Origin: Arthrobacter globiformis | GTDB lineage: Bacteria; Actinomycetota; Actinomycetes; Actinomycetales; Micrococcaceae | NCBI RefSeq assembly: GCF_030818015.1 | Contig: NZ_JAUSZX010000001.1 | Span: 3,720,001-3,784,000 of the forward strand | Direction of reading: 5' to 3' | Length of the DNA stretch: 64,000 nucleotides | Shown: positions 20,833 to 29,842 of the stretch, one piece after another | Position numbering within the stretch: the stretch's first letter is position 1 | How the letters are laid out: every line of letters starts with the position of its first letter | The notes under the pieces: generated by a model | Seen by the model: the letters and a program-made list of their open reading frames with translations, nothing else | Told to the model about the DNA's origin: nothing | The model's database searches: none | Position numbers and translations under genes: made by a program

Positions 20833-21525
20833 ATGCCGAAGGGCTACGCTGCGTGGCTGGATAGGCAGCTCGCCGGTGCCGGCCGGCCCAATGGCTGGCC
20901 GCTGGCGCGGCTCATCATGGTCAAGCCACTGCTTGCCTTCGTGGGCGCCGTGACCGGATACCTGTTCTTTGCCCGCAGCCCGTCGGCCCAGCGGTTCCTC
21001 ATTCTGCTAGGCCTCACCGCCCTCTGCTATTTCACCCCTGACCTGCTGGTGCGCAACCGCGCACAGAAGCGGCGGGAAGCCATCCGCTTGGAGCTGCCGA
21101 TCGCCCTGGACCACATGCTCATCTCAGTCCAGGCCGGCCTCGGGTTCGAGGCCGCGATGGGACGTGCCGGCACCAATGGCGACGGACCGATGGCAGAGGA
21201 GCTGATCCGCACCCTGCAGGACATCCAGGTGGGCCGCTCCCGCAAGGACGCCTACCTCGCGCTGGCCGAGCGGGTGGATGTGGCCGACGTCCGCAGCTTC
21301 ATCCGGGCGGTGGTCCAGGCCGACGCCTACGGTGTGGCCATCGCCGGCGTCCTCAAGACCCAGGCCGAAGACATGAGGATCAAGCGGAAGCAGCGCGCCG
21401 AGGAACACGCCATGAAGATGCCCGTGAAGATGCTGTTCCCGCTGATCTTCTTCATCCTGCCCACGCTGTTCATCGTGGTCCTGGGGCCGACGGTGATGAG
21501 CATTATTTCGATGTTTGCGGGGTAG
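20833..21525 (+). pseudogene. N-truncated second tadC joined to the tadZ remnant
   Basis: From GYAAWLDRQLAG onwards the frame matches TadC (intact copy at 28365-29249) to the end, including LDHMLISVQAGLGFEAAMGRAG, TLQDIQVGRSRKDAYLALAER and the last two membrane segments. About the first 60 residues of TadC, with its first helix, are missing. tadA and tadB, which normally separate tadZ and tadC, are absent, so a deletion fused the two genes near 20818-20841. The frame is uninterrupted and an ATG at 20833 exists without a good binding site, so a shortened TadC might still be made. Confidence 0.8.
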
Positions 21526-21851
21526 TTCTCTGGCCGGGTCTACCGGCTTATTGAATGCGTCCATTGAATGTACGGCGGCGGTTTTCGGCTAAGTGCTGCA
21601 GCCGCCTTTTGAGACCGGACCTCTCGGATACCCCCCCGCCCGAGGGGTCCTTCGTTGTCCGCGCCCAGCAAATACCCCCTCTGTTCGCGCATCAAATGCG
21701 CAGAATTAGCGCAGGAATCAGGGGATTCGCACAGCTAGGCAAGGCTTGGCGCAAGATGCTGCAAGATCAATGTTTATCGGCGAATTGCCTTGCTAACTTT
21801 TTTACAGAGCTGGTGATGGACCAGCTTTCCAACACTCGCTCAGGAGTAAAA
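21526..21851 (+). other. Long leader upstream of the Flp pilin gene
   Basis: 326 bp without a convincing gene; a plus-strand frame is open here but only becomes protein-like at the pilin start. It contains a short C-run inverted element near 21630, an AT-richer stretch after 21770 with a T6 run at 21798-21803, and a long-range inverted repeat (21736-21795). It probably holds the pilin promoter and an unusually long 5' untranslated region; promoter boxes were not clear. Confidence 0.55.
21736..21795 (+). promoter_or_regulatory. Long-range inverted repeat in the flp leader
   Basis: TAGGCAAGGC (21736-21745) pairs with GCCTTGCTA (21787-21795), one base bulged, across 41 bases, followed by AACTTTTTT. 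In RNA this would form a closing stem followed by a U run about 50 nt before the pilin start, like an attenuator or a transcript-stabilising structure. No known riboswitch class was recognised. Confidence 0.35.
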
Positions 21852-22112
21852 ATGCTTGCTTTCTTCTCTAACGCCGCCGCCCGTGTCCGCCGCGACGAAA
21901 AGGGTGCTACCGCTGTCGAATACGGCCTCATGGTCTCGCTCATTGCCGTCGCCATCGTCCTTGCCGTTACTTTCCTCGGTGGCCAGATCTCGACCATGTT
22001 CCAGAGTGCTGCCTGCGGCGTCCAGGGTAAGACCTACCACGGTGCTGTTGCAGCCGTCCCCCCTGTCAGCGGCGTCGGCGGGTCCGCGGCTGTCGCGGCC
22101 TCCTGCAGCTAA
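21852..22112 (+). CDS. flp: Flp/Fap-type pilin subunit
   Basis: Major pilin of the Tad pilus. The 86-residue prepilin has a short basic leader ending in Gly18, then ATAVEYGLMVSLIAVAIVLAV: Glu at +5 and Tyr at +6 after the predicted cleavage, as in Flp pilins, then the hydrophobic assembly helix. The C-terminal half is small, Gly/Ala/Val rich, with two Cys (CGV and the penultimate residue) that could form a disulfide. ATG follows AGGAG by five bases. The open frame extends upstream but is not pilin-like. Confidence 0.93.
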   Translation: MLAFFSNAAARVRRDEKGATAVEYGLMVSLIAVAIVLAVTFLGGQISTMFQSAACGVQGKTYHGAVAAVPPVSGVGGSAAVAASCS

Positions 22113-22206
22113 GTCCCATCTTCTGACGGACGGGTGGCGGAAGCTTCAAAACACTTCCGTCACCTGTTGCAGTTGCCCCAGGCGTCCAAGAGTGAAAGGC
22201 AATCAC

Positions 22207-22611
22207 ATGCGCAGGGCGTCTGAGCGCGGCGCCGTCGCGGTTGAGTTTGCGCTCTTGGCTCCGGTTCTGATCATGCTGCTACTGGGGACCATGGAGTTCA
22301 GTCGCGCATACAACGTGCAAACAACACTCACCAATGCAGCACGTGAAGGCGCCCGGGCCATGGCCATCAATAACAACGAAACAGTTGCGCTGACAGCAAC
22401 CACAAATGCGGCTGGCGCGCTCAATCCGAAGCTAAGTAACTCGAACCTGACTTTTGCTTTTCAGACAAGCCCGCAGACTACGCCCGCGCCGACTTCCTGT
22501 ACGCCAGGAAGCCAAGTGACACTGACTGTCACCTACTCACTAAGCACAATAACCGGCATAGCGGGACCTTTCGCGATGACAGCGAAAGGAACCATGCTGT
22601 GCGGCGGGTAA
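22207..22611 (+). CDS. TadE-like pseudopilin
   Basis: Minor pilin-like protein of the Tad machinery. The 134-residue protein begins MRRASERGAVAVEFALLAP: Gly then AVAVEFALL is the TadE processing site with Glu at +5, followed by one transmembrane helix and the conserved FSRAYNVQTTLTNAAREGAR. AAAGG lies eight bases upstream of the ATG. Its 3' end overlaps the next gene by 13 bp, indicating coupling. Confidence 0.88.
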   Translation: MRRASERGAVAVEFALLAPVLIMLLLGTMEFSRAYNVQTTLTNAAREGARAMAINNNETVALTATTNAAGALNPKLSNSNLTFAFQTSPQTTPAPTSCTPGSQVTLTVTYSLSTITGIAGPFAMTAKGTMLCGG

Positions 22612-23621
22612 GGCTCTCCTCCAACGGCGAGCGTGGCGGTATTGCGGTTATCGTCGCCCTTCTCATGGTGGCGATGCTTGGTTTTGCCGCGCTTGCCATC
22701 GACGTTGCCAAACTTTACGCAGAACGGGCGCAACTGCAGAACGGTTCCGACGCCGGCGCGCTGATGATGGCCCAGAAATGCGCCAAGAATGACACCGACA
22801 CCGAATGTTCCGCTACTTCTCCCCTTGCTGCTGACCTCGCAAACAAGAACGCCATCGACGGATTGAGCAACGTGAAGTCCATCGCTCTGGACAAAATCAA
22901 CCGCACAGTCACAGTAACTGCGGGGGCCAAGGAATCTGGTGCGTCTGGGAATTCCGTGTCCCTGTTTTTCGCCGGCGTCCTGGGTTTTGCGAGCGCCGAG
23001 GTGAACGCCAGTTCCAGTGTGAGGTGGGGCAGCCCGGTGGAGGGCACCATCGTCTTTCCGCTGGCGTTCTCCATCTGCCAGGTCTCAGGCATGGTGGACG
23101 GCAGCGCCCAACTGCTTCAGAACCACTCGGCTGACGCTAACGCCGACTGTCCGCTTGGACCAGCCGGCAAAACCGTTCCTGGGGGTTTCGGCTGGACCGC
23201 GCAGAACGCAGGCCAATGCGGCGGTCTGGTCAACCTGGCTATCAACCAGAGTGGCAGCGCCACCGGCAACGATGGCCCGTCCAACTGTGATGCCATTTTG
23301 AATGGCTGGGCAAGTGAGATTGCCGCCGGACGCCCCGTCATCGTCCTGTTGCCAGTCTTTGACGACGTGACCGGGACGGGTTCGGGGGCCAGCTACCACC
23401 TGAACAGTTTTGCTGCCTTCAACGTCCAAGGCTGGGCCTTCAGCGGTGCTGACAAGCTGCCCATGGTCTACAACAACACTCCCGCGACCAACAGCCTGGA
23501 GTGCAAAGGCAACTGCCGGGGCATCATCGGAAAGTTCGTCAAATACGTCTCCCTCGCGGACGGCTACAAGCTGGGTCCGGTCAGTCCCAATGGCGCCACC
23601 GTCGTCGAACTGACCAGTTAG
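22599..23621 (+). CDS. TadG-like pilus assembly protein
   Basis: The 340-residue protein starts at a GTG inside the end of tadE. An N-terminal pseudopilin-like helix (GERGGIAVIVALLMVAMLG) is followed by AALAIDVAKLYAERAQLQNGSDAGALMMAQ, the TadE/TadG-like signature. The large remainder is predicted to be outside the cell; it has several Cys and many Asn/Ser/Gly and no recognised domain. Its role in anchoring or initiating the pilus is inferred from family and position. Confidence 0.83.
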   Translation: MRRVRLSSNGERGGIAVIVALLMVAMLGFAALAIDVAKLYAERAQLQNGSDAGALMMAQKCAKNDTDTECSATSPLAADLANKNAIDGLSNVKSIALDKINRTVTVTAGAKESGASGNSVSLFFAGVLGFASAEVNASSSVRWGSPVEGTIVFPLAFSICQVSGMVDGSAQLLQNHSADANADCPLGPAGKTVPGGFGWTAQNAGQCGGLVNLAINQSGSATGNDGPSNCDAILNGWASEIAAGRPVIVLLPVFDDVTGTGSGASYHLNSFAAFNVQGWAFSGADKLPMVYNNTPATNSLECKGNCRGIIGKFVKYVSLADGYKLGPVSPNGATVVELTS

Positions 23622-23673
23622 TTCCCTGCAGTACTGCAGAGTTCGTGAATCAATAAATCATCAGGAGCAGTTC

Positions 23674-24450
23674 GTGAAGTCTCGGTTGTTGGCAGGCGCG
23701 GCCGCAGTAGTTTTAGCGCTGGTGGGCGCCATGCTCGTCATCTCATACGCGCAGGGCGCGGACCAGCGTGCCGTCCAGAATCTCGAGCCCGTGGCCGTAC
23801 TTGTAGTCAAGACTGCGATTCCTGCCGGTACCCCCGTCGAGTCAATGACAGTTTCCCTCGCTACGGAACAGGTGCCGGCATCGGCTGTCACTGGATCATC
23901 ACTGAAGTCTCTGGATGCGTCCAAGGGCAAGGTCGCGGCCGTGGACCTGGTTCCCGGCGAGCAACTTGTCGCGGAGCGCCTCGTTGCGCCCGAAGACGTC
24001 AAAACCTCAGGAGCCGTGGAGGTTCCAGCCGGCCTCCAGGAAGTTTCGTTCCAGCTTGAGCCTGACCGCGTCGTCGGTGGACGGCTGGCTCCAAGCGACC
24101 ACGTAGGTGTCTTCATTAACCTGGATAAGGGCGGTCTGGAGGACAAGCTCGACGCGGAGACAACCAAGTTGGCCGTCCGTAAAGCTCTTGTCACAGCCGT
24201 CCAGCGGGCACCACAGGCCGCTGCAACTGCGCAACCCGCGCCTACCGCAAGCGCCGATCCCAACGCTCCCGACCCGCAGGACACTACCCTCCCGACCGGT
24301 TCACTGATGCTCACGGTCGCCGTCAGCGATGTCGACGCCGCCAAGATCGTTTTCGCCGCCGAATTCGGCAAGATCTGGCTCAGCAAGGAGCCCACCAACG
24401 CCAAGGACAGCGGTCCCCGGGTCATTCAGCGGAGTGAGGTGTACAAATGA
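23674..24450 (+). CDS. cpaB: Flp pilus assembly protein CpaB/RcpC
   Basis: 258 residues: a single N-terminal membrane helix, then a SAF domain (about residues 48-115; VVKTAIPAGTPVE and VPGEQLVAERLV) and a C-terminal region with a Pro/Ala/Thr/Asp linker (about 180-210). Diderm homologues act with the secretin; here, with no secretin gene, a wall-side or membrane-side scaffold role is inferred. GTG start after AGGAG. Overlaps tadZ by four bases. Confidence 0.88.
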   Translation: MKSRLLAGAAAVVLALVGAMLVISYAQGADQRAVQNLEPVAVLVVKTAIPAGTPVESMTVSLATEQVPASAVTGSSLKSLDASKGKVAAVDLVPGEQLVAERLVAPEDVKTSGAVEVPAGLQEVSFQLEPDRVVGGRLAPSDHVGVFINLDKGGLEDKLDAETTKLAVRKALVTAVQRAPQAAATAQPAPTASADPNAPDPQDTTLPTGSLMLTVAVSDVDAAKIVFAAEFGKIWLSKEPTNAKDSGPRVIQRSEVYK

Positions 24451-25640
24451 GCCGCTTCGTCCTGATCACTCCCAACGCGGACTTTGACGCCCGCCTGCGG
24501 CAGGCTGTGGCCGGCGGGCTCCAAGGCGGCGTGCAGACCTTCTTCACGAACATCCTGCCGGCGGGCCCCTATGACCTGTTCGCACAGCTGAACCAGGAGC
24601 AGCCCGAGGTCCTTATCCTCGGCCCGGATCTGCCGGTCGATGAAGCGCTTCGCCTGGCAACAGTGCTTGATGTACAGGTTCCGGACCTGATGGTGCTCCT
24701 GGTTAGCGAACCGGATCCTACGCTGATCTTGCAGGCCATGCGGGCCGGCGTCCGCGACGTCCTCAGCCCCTCTGCCGATCCCGCTCACCTGAGGGTGCTG
24801 TTGGAGCGCGCCTGCCAGTCCTTCGCCAACCGGCACCGGAGTGAGCAGCCGGTCCCTGCGGAGAACCGGAAGGGCGCCATCATTGGGGTTTTCTCCCCCA
24901 AGGGCGGCGTGGGCAAGACAACCATTGCCACCAACCTTGCCGTGGGTCTGGGCCAGCTGGCTCCGATGAGCGTCGTCCTTGTGGACCTTGACCTGCAGTT
25001 CGGGGACGTCGCCTCCGGTCTCTACCTGAATCCGGAACATACCGTCACGGACGCCGTCTCGCCTGCCGCAGCTCAGGACACCCTTGTGCTCAAGGCCTTC
25101 CTCACAGTTCACCCTGCCAGCATCTACGCACTGTGTGCACCCCTCAGCCCTGTCGAAGCTGACCACATCACGCCGGACCAGGTCACGCGTCTCCTCGAAC
25201 AGCTGGCCGAAGAGTTCCAGTATGTCGTGGTGGATACCGCGCCCGGCCTGCCCGAAATAGGACTGGCCGCCATGGAAGCCTGCACAGACGTGGTCTGGGT
25301 CAGTGCAATGGATATCCCCAGCGTCCGTGGCCTCCGTTCAGGCATGGACATCCTGCGCCAGTTGGAGATCCTGCCCGATGGCCGGCACGTGGTCCTGAAC
25401 ATGGCGGACTCCAAGTGCGGCCTCACCGTCCAGGATATCGAATCCACCATCGGAGCTCCCGTGGACGTCAGCGTCCCCCGTTCCCGCGCCGTGGCTTTGT
25501 CGACCAACCGGGGCATGCCCGTCCTGCTGGATGCCAAGAAGGACCCCGCCGCTAAAGGCTTAAGTCAGCTGGTGGACCGACTGGGTCCGGCCGCTAGTGC
25601 CAAAGCGCAGCGAAGCGCCCACCGGCGGGTGGTGGTCTAG
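24447..25640 (+). CDS. tadZ: Tad pilus polar localisation ATPase TadZ/CpaE
   Basis: MinD/ParA-like ATPase that places the pilus machine. An N-terminal receiver-like (AtrD) domain covers about residues 1-125; Walker A KGGVGKTT is at about 152-159, LVDLDLQFGDVA is the A'/switch region, and VVVDTAPGL is Walker B. It is 397 residues. ATGA overlap with cpaB and direct abutment with tadA indicate one operon. The decayed fragment at 20364-20817 is its paralogue. Confidence 0.92.
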   Translation: MSRFVLITPNADFDARLRQAVAGGLQGGVQTFFTNILPAGPYDLFAQLNQEQPEVLILGPDLPVDEALRLATVLDVQVPDLMVLLVSEPDPTLILQAMRAGVRDVLSPSADPAHLRVLLERACQSFANRHRSEQPVPAENRKGAIIGVFSPKGGVGKTTIATNLAVGLGQLAPMSVVLVDLDLQFGDVASGLYLNPEHTVTDAVSPAAAQDTLVLKAFLTVHPASIYALCAPLSPVEADHITPDQVTRLLEQLAEEFQYVVVDTAPGLPEIGLAAMEACTDVVWVSAMDIPSVRGLRSGMDILRQLEILPDGRHVVLNMADSKCGLTVQDIESTIGAPVDVSVPRSRAVALSTNRGMPVLLDAKKDPAAKGLSQLVDRLGPAASAKAQRSAHRRVVV

Positions 25641-27419
25641 ATGAAGCTGTCCGAACGAATCCAGGCCGCACAGCTCAGGTCTGCAGTTCCCGGTGCCCCG
25701 CTCCACGTCCCGCCTGCGCCGACGCATTCTCCCGCCGCCGTGATGCAGGCCTCGGCAGCGCAGGGTGCATCACACCCTGCGCCGATGCCGGCCGCCCCGC
25801 TGCAGATCCAGCCGACAACGGCGTCGTCACGGAGCACTGCTCCCAGGCCGATTTCTGGAGTATCCACTTACCAGACGCGTGCGGCACGGCGAGCAGCAGA
25901 GGCGGCCGCTCAGGCTGCTGCCGCTAAGGCGCAGACCGCCTCGTTCGTGGCCGCATCGCCGGTTGCCCCCGCTGCACTGGCTACTGGTGCTGGGGCGGAG
26001 CGTGCTCAGTCCCCTCACGCGGCTTCCGTCGTCCCGACAGCAGGGCGCCAGCAGGCGGCACAAACGGTGGCGGTTCAGCCGTCCGTCGCAGCACAGGCAG
26101 AGCTCTTCAAAGCCAAAACGCAGCAGCCGGTGGATGTTTTCGCTGCTCTCAAACAGCGTGCCGCAACGGCACTGTTTGAACGTATGGGGGCGCGGTTCAA
26201 CGATTCCACGCTCACTGAACAGGAACTCCGCAGGACCGCCCGCGAGGAGCTCATCCGCATCATCGACGCCGAGCAGGTGCCGCTGACAGCGGACGAGCGT
26301 ACGCGCCTTGTCGCGGACGTGGCGGACGATGTACTCGGATACGGACCGCTGCAGCGGCTCCTCGACGATCCTGCGGTCACCGAAATCATGGTGAACCGGA
26401 TGGACCAGATCTATGTAGAACGCAAGGGCCAACTGACTCTGACGGAGTCGCGTTTCAGCTCGGAAGAGCACCTACGGAAGGTCATTGAACGCATCGTTTC
26501 CAAGGTGGGCCGGCGCATCGATGAATCGTCGCCGCTGGTAGATGCACGCCTGGAGGACGGGTCCCGTGTCAACGCTGTGATCCCTCCCCTCGCCGTCGGG
26601 GGTTCCTCGCTAACTATCCGTAAGTTCAGCAAGGTGCCGCTGACGGTGCAGAACCTCATCGACTTCGGGACCCTCACCCCGGAGATGGCCGAGCTGCTCA
26701 ACGCCTGCGTCAAGGCCAAACTCAACATCATCGTTTCCGGCGGTACGGGTACCGGTAAGACCACCCTGCTCAATGTCCTGTCCTCCTTCCTTCCGGCCGA
26801 CGAGCGCATCGTGACCATCGAGGACGCAGTGGAGCTCCAGATTCAGCAGGAACACGTGGTCCGGCTGGAAAGCCGCCCGCCGAACACGGAGGGCAAAGGC
26901 GAAGTGACCATCCGCGAACTGCTCCGCAACTCCCTGCGTATGCGTCCGGACCGGATTGTGGTGGGTGAGGTCCGTGGCGGGGAATCCCTGGACATGCTTC
27001 AGGCCATGAACACCGGCCACGACGGCTCGCTGTCCACCGTGCACTCCAACTCACCCCGCGATGCTATTGCCCGCCTGGAGACCCTGGTCCTCATGGCGGG
27101 CATGGACCTGCCGTTGCGGGCTATTCGGGAGCAGATCGCCTCCGCGGTGAACCTCATCGTCCAGATCTCACGCCTCCGGGACGGATCCCGACGCATCACC
27201 CATGTGACGGAGGTTCAGGGTATGGAGGGGGACATCGTCACGCTCCAGGATGCCTTCGTCTTCGACTACTCCGCCGGAGTCGACCAGCACGGAAAGTTCC
27301 TTGGCAAGCCTGTCCCCACCGGCATCCGACCGCGGTTCATCGACCGGTTCGAGGACCTTGGCATACACGTCTCGGCCGGCGTCTTCGGGGCGCCCTTGGT
27401 CCCCTCGGAAAGGCACTGA
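25641..27419 (+). CDS. tadA: Tad pilus assembly ATPase TadA/CpaF
   Basis: Secretion ATPase of the GspE/VirB11 family that powers pilus extension and, in some bacteria, retraction. The first ~165 of 592 residues are a low-complexity Ala/Pro/Gln linker. The conserved core follows: [24 protein letters not shown], Walker [14 protein letters not shown] (about residues 366-378), the Asp box EDAVELQ, and [16 protein letters not shown] with the catalytic Glu. The His box [13 protein letters not shown] is present. The start codon is adjacent to the tadZ stop. The linker is unusually long. Confidence 0.95.
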   Translation: MKLSERIQAAQLRSAVPGAPLHVPPAPTHSPAAVMQASAAQGASHPAPMPAAPLQIQPTTASSRSTAPRPISGVSTYQTRAARRAAEAAAQAAAAKAQTASFVAASPVAPAALATGAGAERAQSPHAASVVPTAGRQQAAQTVAVQPSVAAQAELFKAKTQQPVDVFAALKQRAATALFERMGARFNDSTLTEQELRRTAREELIRIIDAEQVPLTADERTRLVADVADDVLGYGPLQRLLDDPAVTEIMVNRMDQIYVERKGQLTLTESRFSSEEHLRKVIERIVSKVGRRIDESSPLVDARLEDGSRVNAVIPPLAVGGSSLTIRKFSKVPLTVQNLIDFGTLTPEMAELLNACVKAKLNIIVSGGTGTGKTTLLNVLSSFLPADERIVTIEDAVELQIQQEHVVRLESRPPNTEGKGEVTIRELLRNSLRMRPDRIVVGEVRGGESLDMLQAMNTGHDGSLSTVHSNSPRDAIARLETLVLMAGMDLPLRAIREQIASAVNLIVQISRLRDGSRRITHVTEVQGMEGDIVTLQDAFVFDYSAGVDQHGKFLGKPVPTGIRPRFIDRFEDLGIHVSAGVFGAPLVPSERH

Positions 27420-27424
27420 CTCCC

Positions 27425-28357
27425 ATGATCGTGACAATCGGAGTCGTCCTGGTGATCGCCTCGGTGGTGCTGGGCGGAGTTGCGGTGTTGATTCCGCGCA
27501 CGCCCACGGTGCCGCTTGACCGGCGTCGTCCGTTCCGTACGGAGGCAGACTCTCAACTCACACGGTTCGCCGGCAACGCGGTTCTGTCCATCGACCGCGT
27601 CCTTGCCAAGAGAAACCTCCGCTACTTCAACCGCGAAAGCCTGGAGAACGCCGGGCTCCGGCTCAGCCAGGCCGAGTTCATTCTGCTTGTCCTTATCGGC
27701 GCCTTCGTCGGCGCGCTAATCGGGCTCGTGGTTGCGGGGCCGCTGCTGGCGATCCTGCTGGTAGTCGCAGCCCCCTTCGTAGGACACCTTGTGCTGGGCT
27801 TCCGGGCTGGCAAGAGGCGGGCCAAGTTCGACGAGCAACTCGGCGACACGCTCCAACTGCTATCCGGCAGCCTCCGCGCTGGTCACAGCATCCTGCGCGC
27901 CATCGACGCGGCCGCCAACGAATCCCAGGCTCCAACGTCGGAAGAGATGCGCCGCGTGGTGACGGAGACCAGCCTCGGCCGGGACCTGTTGGTGTCCCTC
28001 AATGACACCGCAGAGCGCATGAAGAACGAGGACTTTGTCTGGATCGCCCAGGGCATTCAGATCAACCGCGAGGTGGGTGGCAACCTAGCGGAGGTTCTGG
28101 ACCAAGTGAACGAGACTATCCGCGAGCGCAGCGAGATCAAGGGCCACATCAAGTCGCTGGCGGCGGAAGGCAAGTTCTCCGCCTACATTCTCATGGCCTT
28201 GCCGGTCGCAATCGTGCTTCTACTTCTGGTAATGAACCCTGAATACATGAACAAGATGTTCACCACGCCGCTGGGCTGGGTCATGGTTGTTGCCGCGATT
28301 GTGCTCATGACCATTGGTGGGTTGTGGATGCGCAAGATTATTGACCTGAAGTTCTGA
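27425..28357 (+). CDS. tadB: Tad inner-membrane platform protein TadB
   Basis: T2SSF (GspF-like) platform protein, 310 residues. One N-terminal helix, two central helices (about residues 80-120), a cytoplasmic domain with GDTLQLLSGSLRAGHSILRAID and GIQINREVGGNLAEVLDQV, and two C-terminal helices. Starts five bases after tadA. Works with TadC under TadA. Confidence 0.93.
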   Translation: MIVTIGVVLVIASVVLGGVAVLIPRTPTVPLDRRRPFRTEADSQLTRFAGNAVLSIDRVLAKRNLRYFNRESLENAGLRLSQAEFILLVLIGAFVGALIGLVVAGPLLAILLVVAAPFVGHLVLGFRAGKRRAKFDEQLGDTLQLLSGSLRAGHSILRAIDAAANESQAPTSEEMRRVVTETSLGRDLLVSLNDTAERMKNEDFVWIAQGIQINREVGGNLAEVLDQVNETIRERSEIKGHIKSLAAEGKFSAYILMALPVAIVLLLLVMNPEYMNKMFTTPLGWVMVVAAIVLMTIGGLWMRKIIDLKF

Positions 28358-28364
28358 GGCAGTC

Positions 28365-29249
28365 ATGCATCCCTTGATCGTCCTTTCACTACTCCTAATC
28401 TGCGTTCCGCTGGCCTACCTGGCGTGGTCCTTCCTTTCCGTCGACCGGAAGGGGCTATCAAGCGCCCGCATCCTGCTGTCCAGGGGAATCCACCGGGCTG
28501 ACGTGGAGAAGAAGGCCAACAACGGTCTAGTCGAAAAAATCGGCTACCGTCTGACACCCGCGGGTTACGTAAACAAGCTCGACCGGCTCCTCTCCCTCGC
28601 CGGCCGACCGGCGTCCATGCCGCTAGGACGATTGCTTGCCGCCAAACCCGCGCTGGGTCTGGTAGGTGGCATCCTTGGCCTCTTCATTATTTCGGGGGGA
28701 CCGACACCCATCCTTAAACTCGTGGGCTTGTTCGTTTTCTTCCTTGGTTACTTCATCCCGGACCTGATGCTCTACAGCAAAGGCCAGGAGCGGCAGAAGG
28801 CGATGCAGCTCGAGCTCGCCAACACCCTGGACCAGATGCTGATCTCGGTCGAGGCGGGTCTCGGCTTCGAGGGCGCCATGGCCCGCGCTGGTGAAAACGG
28901 CAAGGGTCCCCTTTCCGAGGAACTGGTCCGCACCCTACAGGACATGCAGGTGGGCCGCAGCCGGCGCGAGGCCTACTTGGCACTTGCCGAACGTACTAAC
29001 CTTCCGGAACTGCGCAGCTTCGTGCAGGCCGTCGTTCAGGCGGACACGTACGGCATAGCCATCAGCCGCGTTCTGCGCGTTCAGGCCAAGGTCATGCGGG
29101 TGAAGCGACGCCAGCGGGCTGAGGAGAAAGCGATGAAGCTCCCCGTCAATATCCTTTTCCCGCTACTCTTCTTCATCTTCCCGGTGCTCTTCATCGCCGT
29201 CCTCGGCCCAGCCGTCATCAACACCATCGAGACCTTCGCCAACCAGTAA
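28365..29249 (+). CDS. tadC: Tad inner-membrane platform protein TadC
   Basis: Second T2SSF platform protein, 294 residues. Membrane helices at the N-terminus, the middle (about 85-130) and the C-terminus; cytoplasmic block LDQMLISVEAGLGFEGAMARAG and LQDMQVGRSRREAYLALAER. Last gene of the operon, seven bases after tadB. No clear U-tract terminator follows. The truncated copy at 20833-21525 is clearly similar but diverged along its whole length, so it is not a very recent duplicate. Confidence 0.93.
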   Translation: MHPLIVLSLLLICVPLAYLAWSFLSVDRKGLSSARILLSRGIHRADVEKKANNGLVEKIGYRLTPAGYVNKLDRLLSLAGRPASMPLGRLLAAKPALGLVGGILGLFIISGGPTPILKLVGLFVFFLGYFIPDLMLYSKGQERQKAMQLELANTLDQMLISVEAGLGFEGAMARAGENGKGPLSEELVRTLQDMQVGRSRREAYLALAERTNLPELRSFVQAVVQADTYGIAISRVLRVQAKVMRVKRRQRAEEKAMKLPVNILFPLLFFIFPVLFIAVLGPAVINTIETFANQ

Positions 29250-29355
29250 GGTGGGGACTTCCGCAGGATCCTCCCCAGCACAAGGTACCCGCAGGGTTTC
29301 CACAGGATCCAAGCTCAATCAGGGTTTTCCCAACCTCAGAAAGTAGCCTTAAGTC

Positions 29356-29817
29356 ATGTCCCTTTCAGGTTCCGGAGCAGCCGACAGCAACGCCCACGGC
29401 GTCTGCTTTCCTGCTTCCGGCGGCCTCAATGGCATGGCTCACAACGAATCGGAGAGTGCCACCTTGCCCGTTTTGGACCTGGATGTCCTTCACGAACTTG
29501 AAGCAGACATTGGCAGCACCGGCGTGGCCCACAACTTCGCGAGGGACTATATCAAGATCTGGGACAAGCGCCGGACCTACCTTGAAGCGTCCGTCGCCGA
29601 CGACGACGCCGAGGCCGCCATGGACGCCGTCCTCAGCCTGAAGAACTCGGCCATGATGGTGGGTGCCTCACGGCTGGCGCAGCTGGCGGTAAACCTGGAA
29701 CGACTCGTAAAGAGCGGAGACCTCCACGCTGTCCGCAGGCTGCTGCCATTCGTGGCACTCACGGGCGAGCAAACCGTCTGCGGCCTGAAGCACGGCTACC
29801 TCCCGCCGGAGGCCTAG
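29356..29817 (+). CDS. Hpt-like protein without the phospho-histidine
   Basis: 153 residues. Residues about 40-135 follow the histidine phosphotransfer four-helix pattern: NFARDYIKIWDKRRTYLE, then LSLKNSAMMVGASRLAQLAVNLE, where Hpt proteins have H-x-L-K-G-S-A..GA..LA...LE. The phosphorylatable His is Leu93 (codon CTC at 29632-29634, one base from the CAC His codon). It therefore cannot act as an ordinary phosphotransfer protein; a binding or decoy role is possible. It follows tadC by 106 bp and converges with an OmpR-type regulator. The start could also be the later ATG at 29434. Confidence 0.75.
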   Translation: MSLSGSGAADSNAHGVCFPASGGLNGMAHNESESATLPVLDLDVLHELEADIGSTGVAHNFARDYIKIWDKRRTYLEASVADDDAEAAMDAVLSLKNSAMMVGASRLAQLAVNLERLVKSGDLHAVRRLLPFVALTGEQTVCGLKHGYLPPEA

Positions 29818-29842
29818 GCCCCCACTCAGGGAGCCTGAAAAC

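Noticed and set aside
20386..21525. A genuine TadZ-TadC fusion gene of 379 codons
   Set aside because: The first part is TadZ-like only in short pieces; better TadZ matches lie in other frames between them, so the long frame is an accident of frameshifts and deletion.
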